A DNA stretch of 64,000 nucleotides from Holophagales bacterium (GTDB taxonomy: Bacteria; Acidobacteriota; Thermoanaerobaculia; Multivoradales; JAGPDF01). The translations under genes and the position numbers were made by a program. Below are positions 59,016 to 64,000 of the stretch, piece after piece. The notes beneath the pieces are model-generated. The model was not told where the DNA came from, did no database searches, and worked only from the letters and a program-made list of their open reading frames with translations. Position 1 is the stretch's first letter, and every line of letters begins with the position of its first letter. The stretch spans positions 248,001 to 312,000 of the forward strand of contig CP064972.1 in NCBI GenBank assembly GCA_016699405.1, written 5' to 3'.

Positions 59016-60377
59016 TCACCCGGTCCGTTCGACGGCGAGGGCGAGCGCCTCGTCGTCGGCTGGATCGACCGTGCGCAGGTCGAGCAGGCAGCGTCCGCCG
59101 CGCGCGTAACCCACCACCGCCGGCTCGCCACAACGCAGCGCCGCCAGCCGCGCCTCGCCGCCCGACAGCGACAGCACCTCGCCGGGGATCGGCCGCTCGG
59201 GCGCCGCGCCTCCCCCGAGGAAGGCCTCGCCGGCGACGATCTCCGCGCCGAGTCGTCCCGCCCAGTGGGCGAGTCGCCGTCGATGGGCCGCCGGCTCGGG
59301 CCAGAGCCGGTCGAGCGGCAGAGGGCGCCCCGCGAGATGGCGCCGCAGCACCCCTTCGAGCGCCGCCAGCGTGGTGCGGTCGGGACGCAAGGCACGGTAA
59401 AGCGGATGACGGTGGCAACGCTCGATCCGCTCCCGTCGACCGCAGATCAGTCCGGCTTGTGGCCCGCCGAGGAGCTTGTCGCCGCTGCCGCAGACCAGGT
59501 CGGCTCCAGCCGCGAGCAGCTCGGCAACGCTCGGATGCCCGGCGAGCTGGGGGGCAGCGTGCGGCCGCAGGAGACCGCTCCCTTCGTCGACCAGCAGCGG
59601 CAGGCCGGTTCTTCCGGCCAGCGCCGCGAGCGCCGCGGTCTCGACCTCGGCGACGAAGCCGGTGATGCGGTAGTTGCTCGTGTGCACCTTGAGCAGCATC
59701 GCCGTCGCCGGGCCGATCGCCTGTTCGAAGTCACGCAGGTGGGTCCGATTGGTCGTCCCGACTTCGACCAGCCGGGCACCTGCGGCAGCCAGGATGTCGG
59801 GAATGCGGAACGACCCGCCGATCTCGACCAGCTCCCCTCGCGAGACGAGCACCTCGCGCCCGGAGGCGAAGGTGGCGAGCGCCAGGACGAGCGCCGCGGC
59901 GTTGTTGTTCACCACGAGGCCGGCCTCGCCGCCGGTCAGCGCCGCGAGGAGCAGCCCGACGCGGGAATTGCGGTCGCCTCGCGTGCCGGTGGCGAGGTCG
60001 ATCTCCAGATCACACGAGGCGTCGAGGAGCGACGGGAGCGCCTGGGCGACCTCCCGCGGCAGGGGCGCCCGGCCCAGATTCGTGTGGAGCAGCACCCCGG
60101 TGGCGTTGATCACCCGGCGAAGCGGTGCGCCGAGCTCGCCTTCCAGGCTGGCCACGAGCTGGGCGGGAAGGTCGGCCAGGGCCGCCTCGAGCTCGCCTTC
60201 GGCGGCGAGCTCGCCCTCCGCCAGGCGCACCCGCAATGCCTCCAGTCGCGGGCGAAGGTGGATGGCGACACGCTCCCGTCCGTATAATCCGACGACCGGC
60301 TCGAGACCCGGCGTCGTCAGCAGGCGTTCGATCGCCGGCAGGCGGCGTCGCGGGTCCTCGTGTCGGGATGCGGACAT
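59016..60377 (-). CDS. selA: L-seryl-tRNA(Sec) selenium transferase
   Basis: About 453 residues, the usual length. SelA is a PLP enzyme that converts Ser-tRNA(Sec) to Sec-tRNA(Sec) using selenophosphate. Visible motifs: RRLPAIERLL at the N-terminus, RRVINATGVLLHTNLGRAPL (in part), LVVNNNAAALVLAL, VLVSRGELVEIGGSFRIPDI and GSGDKLLGGPQAGLI with the PLP lysine. An ATG at 60386 is 9 nt upstream, but the second ATG at 60377 is favoured, because a TAGAAT hexamer ends only 2 nt before the first. No selB, selC or selD is in the window. Confidence 0.92.
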   Translation of the reverse strand: MSASRHEDPRRRLPAIERLLTTPGLEPVVGLYGRERVAIHLRPRLEALRVRLAEGELAAEGELEAALADLPAQLVASLEGELGAPLRRVINATGVLLHTNLGRAPLPREVAQALPSLLDASCDLEIDLATGTRGDRNSRVGLLLAALTGGEAGLVVNNNAAALVLALATFASGREVLVSRGELVEIGGSFRIPDILAAAGARLVEVGTTNRTHLRDFEQAIGPATAMLLKVHTSNYRITGFVAEVETAALAALAGRTGLPLLVDEGSGLLRPHAAPQLAGHPSVAELLAAGADLVCGSGDKLLGGPQAGLICGRRERIERCHRHPLYRALRPDRTTLAALEGVLRRHLAGRPLPLDRLWPEPAAHRRRLAHWAGRLGAEIVAGEAFLGGGAAPERPIPGEVLSLSGGEARLAALRCGEPAVVGYARGGRCLLDLRTVDPADDEALALAVERTG

Positions 60378-60384
60378 TCTCGTC

Positions 60385-61062
60385 ATGGATTCTAGGAGAT
60401 CCCCGACCGGCCCGGTGAAGGCCGTCCCTGCGACCCGGCCAACGCCGGTGAGCGGGAGCCTGCACGTCGGTCGTCCGAAGGAAGCGCCCGACGAGAATCG
60501 TCCGACGCACCATCAGGTCGAGAAGCTCATGGACCATCTCGACCGCGCGCTCGACGACCTGCGCATCGAATACGAGAAGTTCTTCAGCGGCACGGCCAAG
60601 CTCCCGCCCGAGCCGGCGCGACTGGCGCTGCAGCGCGACCTGCGGCTGCTGCGCGGCAAGAATCTGCGCAGCACCGCCGAGCAGTTTCGTCTCGGCGCGC
60701 TCGAGGCGCGCTTCAACAGTTTCAACGAGATGTTCACCCGCCGCGTGCGGGCCGTCGAAGAGGGGCGGAACGGCGCCGCGAGACCGGCACCGCCGCCGGC
60801 GTCCGCGCCACGCTCCGCTCCGGCCGACGGCGTCGTGCTGGCGGGCGCGACCGACCGCGCCCAGGTCGGCGCTCTGCTCGACGAGCTGCGACGCCGCGGC
60901 GGTGGGGCTGGGCTCGATCTCGATCGCTTCGCCTCCTATCTCGAACAGCAGGCCAGCTCGATCCGCGACCGCACCGGGTGCGACGCGGTGCAGTTCCGAC
61001 TCGCCGAAGAAGACGGCAAGGTCAAGCTCAAGGCCCGGCCGTTGTCGAGCACCGATCGCTGA
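60385..61062 (+). CDS. MXAN_5187 C-terminal-like conserved protein
   Basis: A 225-residue cytoplasmic protein if the ATG at 60385 is used; GTG at 60415 or 60448 would be plausible alternatives because the first ~45 residues are Pro-rich and unlike a domain. Residues 45-125 (HHQVEKLMDHLDRALDDLRIEYEKFFSG... in outline, then LQRDLRLLRGKNLRSTAEQFR) look helical and match the C-terminal region described for Myxococcus MXAN_5187-type proteins. Residues 150-215 contain FASYLEQQASSIRDRTGCDAVQFRL and a final beta segment. Function unknown. It is divergent from selA with overlapping start codons and followed by a TPR protein gene. Confidence 0.68.
   Translation: MDSRRSPTGPVKAVPATRPTPVSGSLHVGRPKEAPDENRPTHHQVEKLMDHLDRALDDLRIEYEKFFSGTAKLPPEPARLALQRDLRLLRGKNLRSTAEQFRLGALEARFNSFNEMFTRRVRAVEEGRNGAARPAPPPASAPRSAPADGVVLAGATDRAQVGALLDELRRRGGGAGLDLDRFASYLEQQASSIRDRTGCDAVQFRLAEEDGKVKLKARPLSSTDR
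60389..60394 (-). promoter_or_regulatory. Putative -10 hexamer TAGAAT of the selA operon
   Basis: On the minus strand TAGAAT lies 2 nt before the first ATG and 11 nt before the second ATG (60377), which supports the second as the translated start. Confidence 0.4.
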
Positions 61063-61096
61063 CGGCGAGCCCTTTCGATCCAACCGGAGACCTCCG

Positions 61097-62140
61097 TTGC
61101 TCAAGCCCGCCCCGCTCTTCGCTCTCCTGCTCACCGCGGCCGTGGCCGTCGGCGCGCCAGTCAACTACGGCGCGGCGATCGAGCGACAGCGCGCCCGTGT
61201 CACCGCCGAACCCACCAACGCCGGCGCTCGCAACGACCTCGGCAATCTGCTGGTGCTGGTCGGCGATTTCGCCGGGGCCGAGGCGGCCTATCGCGAGGCG
61301 ATCGCCATCGAGCCCAAGCGCGCCGCCACCCACTTCAACCTCGGCCTGCTGTTGCAAGAGCGCGGCGACCACGCGACGGCGATGCTGCAGTTCCGCAAGA
61401 CGATCGATCTGGCTCCCGACCACGCCTGGGCCCGCTACCAGATGGGTGTGACCTACGCACACTGGCACCTGAAGGCCCTGGCCGTCCGTGCCTATTCGCA
61501 GGCGATCGCGCTCGACCCGCGACTCGGCGACCCTCGCTACAACCCGCACCTGATCGCCAATCCGCTGGCCACGCAGTCGATGCTGCGGGCCTACCGCCGC
61601 GACCTGCCGCAGGCGCAGGCCCCGACCGTCTTCGACGACGCTTCGGGGGTCGCCCGGATGCTCATTTTCGACAATCCGCCGAAGGCCGAGGGGAGCACCA
61701 CGAAGCCCGCACCGACCGCTCCGGCGCCTCCGGTCGCTCAAGTGACCGGCCGGAGTGCGGCCGGCGCGCGGAGCGTGACTCCGGCCTCGCTGCCGGTCGC
61801 CTCGGGGGAAGAGAAGCCGGTTCCGCCCGTCGAGGGCAGCGACGAGAACGCCGAAGGCGGCGGCTACCTCGAGGTCAAGGAGGTGGGCGGCGAGCGGTTG
61901 CCGTCCGCCGGCGTTCCCGCACTCGGCGTGCTCACGCCCGGCGAGGGGCGCGGAACGGAAGAAGAGCCGTCGGCGACGATCGAGACGCCGACCCTCCCGC
62001 CGACACCGGTCCCGGTCCCGACCGCCCGGCCGACCCCGACGCCGTTCGCTCCCGGAACCACGCGCCCGGGAGCCGGCTTCGACCCGACGCCGACGAGCAC
62101 CGGGCGGATGACCACCGAGGTCGTGCCGCTCGGCCGCTGA
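61097..62140 (+). CDS. Exported TPR protein with Pro/Thr-rich tail
   Basis: A 347-residue protein. The TTG at 61097 has GGAG 8 nt upstream and opens a signal peptide (LKPAPLFALLLTAAVAVGA). Residues 30-150 hold three to four tetratricopeptide repeats (NDLGNLLVLVGDFAGAEAAYREAIAIEP in outline, then THFNLGLLLQERGDHATAMLQFRKTI). The rest (190-347) is low-complexity, rich in Pro, Thr, Gly and Glu. It lies 34 nt downstream of the MXAN_5187-like gene. A binding scaffold in the periplasm is likely, but its partner is unknown. Confidence 0.75.
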   Translation: MLKPAPLFALLLTAAVAVGAPVNYGAAIERQRARVTAEPTNAGARNDLGNLLVLVGDFAGAEAAYREAIAIEPKRAATHFNLGLLLQERGDHATAMLQFRKTIDLAPDHAWARYQMGVTYAHWHLKALAVRAYSQAIALDPRLGDPRYNPHLIANPLATQSMLRAYRRDLPQAQAPTVFDDASGVARMLIFDNPPKAEGSTTKPAPTAPAPPVAQVTGRSAAGARSVTPASLPVASGEEKPVPPVEGSDENAEGGGYLEVKEVGGERLPSAGVPALGVLTPGEGRGTEEEPSATIETPTLPPTPVPVPTARPTPTPFAPGTTRPGAGFDPTPTSTGRMTTEVVPLGR

Positions 62141-62163
62141 GCGGCAGGCTTCGGCGCTCGGCT

Positions 62164-62172
62164 TCTCTACAC
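62164..62172 (+). repeat. Copy 1 of a 9-bp direct repeat (tctctacac) near the integrase
   Basis: The same 9 bases recur at 62287-62295, flanking the inverted repeat. This could be chance, or arm sites of the recombinase. Confidence 0.3.
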
Positions 62173-62221
62173 GTTGAACCGGAAGTCTCCAACGCGCGAG
62201 GTGTCACACGGTTTCAACGTG
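62170..62221. repeat. Inverted repeat upstream of the integrase gene
   Basis: Left arm 62170-62181 (CACGTTGAACCG) and right arm 62209-62221 (CGGTTTCAACGTG) are complementary apart from one extra T, with a 27-nt spacer. It lies between the TPR gene and the integrase, where an attachment or control site is expected. No tRNA is seen here. Confidence 0.45.
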
Positions 62222-62286
62222 GCTCGCAGGGCTAGGAGAAAATGCCCGTCCGACATGGGGTATCGGCTTGCGCTCGTCTCTGAACG

Positions 62287-62295
62287 TCTCTACAC
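62287..62295 (+). repeat. Copy 2 of a 9-bp direct repeat (tctctacac)
   Basis: Identical to 62164-62172 and 72 nt before the integrase start. Confidence 0.3.
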
Positions 62296-62366
62296 TTCTC
62301 ATGAGAGCGCAGCGGTTTTAGCGGGCCAGGATGCGGGCCAGACCTGCGGCGCTCGGGAAGGCACCC

Positions 62367-63815
62367 ATGCCCAAGCGAGCCGCCGCAATCCTCACGGACA
62401 CAGCCTGTCGGAGTGCTAGGCCGAAGGCCGGAGGCGACATCCGCCTACGGGATGGCTCCTGCCCAGGCCTCTCGCTCCGGGTCCGCCCGGCCGGCTCTCG
62501 CGCTTTCGTTCTCGACGTAACCCGGGCCGGCAAGCGAATCTCCGATCTCGCCATCGGCGACTACGACCCGGCCCCACCGCGAAGCCGCGCCGATCTCGGC
62601 GCCCGATCCGCTGCCCTGCTCGCGCTAAAGCCGTGGGAGGTAGCCCCTTTTGGTATCACGCTCGCCGAAGCGCGAGCCAGAGCGGAACGCATTCGCGCTT
62701 TCGTTCGTGCCGGCGGCGATCCAGTCGAAGAACGGCAGGCGGCGCGAGCGGCGGAGGTAGCCGAGAGGGTCGCTGCCCAGCGCGACGCCGACGGGATTTC
62801 GCCGGCCGGCTCGCTTGGGGACCTCGCACAGCGGTGGCTCGACTATCAGCGACGCGAAGGCCGCTCGACCGCGGCGATCCGCGCTGCCGAACTAGCGCTT
62901 GAGCGCGACGTGTTGCCGCACCTGCGCAACCGCCAAGCCGGCGAGGTAACGCGCGCCGAGCTGGCGAAGATCGCCGAAGGCATCGCCGAAGGTCGCGGGG
63001 CTCGACGCAAGCGCCCGGGCCAGCCCGCTCCGGTCGCCGCACGCAACACGGTAAAGCTGCTCTCGCGCATCTATGCCTACGGTCTCGACATCGACTTCCC
63101 AGGCGTCGCCGGGGACCCCGCTGCGCGGCTCGCGAGGCGCCACGGCTCCGCAGCCCGACGCGATCGAGTGCTGTCTCCGGGGGAACTGCGCGCGTTCTGG
63201 CGAGCCACTGGCGAGCAACCGCCTGCTCTTCGCGCCTTCGCGCGACTTCTGCTCTTGACCGGCCTCCGGCGGGATGAGCTACTCGGCGCCCGGTGGGATG
63301 AGATCGTGCGCGATGAGGCGGGAACGTGGCTCGCTATCCCCGGCTTGCGCATGAAGGGCGGCAAGCCACACGCGGCACCGCTCTCGCGCCTCGCACTCTC
63401 CGAGCTGGCACTGCTCTCTCAGTTTCGCGAAGGCGAGGTTCTCTTTCCCGGTCGCAGTGGAGGTGACGCGCCAATGCGCGAGGCGTTCTACTACCGCAAG
63501 CGGCTCGCAGTTCGCGTCGCCGACCTGCTCGACGTTCCATCGCCGGACCCTCGCCCGTGGACATGGCACGACCTTAGGCGCACTGCGCGAACGATCCTCG
63601 CCGCTGCCGGCGCCGACGAAGTGCCCGCCGAGCTTCTGCTCGCCCACGTCCCGCCCGCGCTGCGAGGCGTGGCCGGCGCCTACAACCGCCACCGCTACCG
63701 CGCCGAGCTGCAAGCGGTCGCCGAGTTGCTCGCCGAGCGCGTCGCGCAGGCCGTCGAGGAGGAGATCGCCGCGCCCGCTGTCGGTGAGGTTCTGCCCTTC
63801 ACCCGCCGCGCATGA
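62367..63815 (+). CDS. Tyrosine recombinase / P4-type integrase
   Basis: About 482 residues. N-terminal arm-binding domain (DUF4102-like: ARPKAGGDIRLRDG, GLSLRVRPAGSRAFVLDV), a core-binding SAM-like domain (WLDYQRREGRSTAAIRAAE) and a catalytic domain. Catalytic residues: Arg in TGLRRDELLGARW, a Lys in RMKGGKP, H-x-x-R in WHDLRRTART, the second His in LLAHVP, and the Tyr nucleophile in GAYNRHRY. Between GDY and ITLAEAR there are about 30 extra residues compared with usual P4 integrases. The ATG at 62367 has GGAAGG 5 nt upstream and is preferred over one at 62331. The set looks complete and active. A gene overlapping its stop follows. Confidence 0.9.
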   Translation: MPKRAAAILTDTACRSARPKAGGDIRLRDGSCPGLSLRVRPAGSRAFVLDVTRAGKRISDLAIGDYDPAPPRSRADLGARSAALLALKPWEVAPFGITLAEARARAERIRAFVRAGGDPVEERQAARAAEVAERVAAQRDADGISPAGSLGDLAQRWLDYQRREGRSTAAIRAAELALERDVLPHLRNRQAGEVTRAELAKIAEGIAEGRGARRKRPGQPAPVAARNTVKLLSRIYAYGLDIDFPGVAGDPAARLARRHGSAARRDRVLSPGELRAFWRATGEQPPALRAFARLLLLTGLRRDELLGARWDEIVRDEAGTWLAIPGLRMKGGKPHAAPLSRLALSELALLSQFREGEVLFPGRSGGDAPMREAFYYRKRLAVRVADLLDVPSPDPRPWTWHDLRRTARTILAAAGADEVPAELLLAHVPPALRGVAGAYNRHRYRAELQAVAELLAERVAQAVEEEIAAPAVGEVLPFTRRA

Positions 63816-64000
63816 GTGAACGACTTCCGACGTTGCGTGTCGCATCGGCCCGGGGCGCGTCCTGCGTCGCAGCCTTCGTCGCCGGCCTGCCGGGCGCGAG
63901 CGAGTCACAACGCGTTGAGGTGCCCGGACTCGGGGTGGCCTTCGTGCTCCGCGAGCGGCCGCTGAGTCCGAGCCAACAAGGCGATCCGGTCGGGTCGATC
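63812..64000 (+). CDS. Unidentified gene, 3' end outside window
   Basis: ATG at 63812 overlaps the integrase stop (ATGA), and 63 codons stay open to the window edge. The visible protein starts MSERLPTLRVASARGASC and is rich in Ala, Gly and Val with no domain I recognise. Overlap with the integrase suggests coupled expression and a role on the element, but this is unproven. Confidence 0.5.
   Translation, partial: MSERLPTLRVASARGASCVAAFVAGLPGASESQRVEVPGLGVAFVLRERPLSPSQQGDPVGSI

Noticed and set aside
62141..62330. A tRNA gene as integrase target
   Set aside because: No cloverleaf, T-loop (GTTCGAATC) or CCA-adjacent stem could be found in this stretch.
62174..62419. An 81-codon open frame between the TPR gene and the integrase
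   Set aside because: It runs through the inverted repeat and into the integrase gene in another frame, with no ribosome-binding site or recognisable domain.

Overview
This is a 64 kb stretch of a very GC-rich (roughly 70 percent) bacterial chromosome, densely packed on both strands, with many 1-14 nt gene overlaps and no intergenic stretch longer than about 200 bases. No rRNA, tRNA or CRISPR array was seen. The gene mix (sigma-54 type IV pilus control, a divergent membrane pyrophosphatase, a protein like the C-terminal region of Myxococcus MXAN_5187, many YfhO/GT-C membrane proteins, SelA) suggests a free-living Gram-negative from a deep lineage such as Acidobacteriota or Myxococcota. This is an impression, not a proven placement.

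Layout. 1-7300: end of an alpha-galactosidase-like enzyme, a small lipoprotein, carbamate kinase, a macro-domain protein, argS and a DUF2721 membrane protein. 7377-14339: a six-gene, translationally coupled leftward operon (ECF sigma factor, very large zinc-finger/FecR protein, then two ABC ATPase/permease pairs); the first ATPase carries a frameshift. 14440-25009: transport and energetics (IT-superfamily antiporter, two APC amino-acid permeases, an aromatic amino-acid decarboxylase, a membrane pyrophosphatase, an AspT/YidE-type exchanger). 25078-34666: a leftward run of two YfhO proteins, biotin carboxylase, biotin carrier, MoxR ATPase and a large TraB/ChaN-like protein. 34665-42654: a UbiA phosphopentosyl-transferase-like enzyme, a spermidine-synthase-like membrane fusion, two GT-C-like membrane proteins and a DegT/AryC1 aminotransferase, likely envelope glycan work. 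42752-57467: a type IV pilus region (pilin-like gene with a sigma-54 promoter, prepilin peptidase, PilS-like kinase broken by a frameshift, four minor pilins, PilY1, accessory protein) with two M20 peptidases around the pilin. 57697-62140: PilR-like regulator, selA, an MXAN_5187-like protein and a TPR protein. 62164-64000: a tyrosine integrase next to inverted and direct repeats, probably the edge of an integrated element that continues past the window.

Two themes tie the window together. First, a complete cis-acting pilus circuit: PilS-like kinase, PilR-like activator, GG-N10-GC promoter before the pilin, PilD to process it, and minor pilins with PilY1 to prime the fibre. Second, many first-in-operon genes lack a Shine-Dalgarno sequence and instead have a TANNNT hexamer 6-11 nt before the start codon, the pattern of leaderless transcripts; one such element at 34652-34658 appears to serve two divergent genes.
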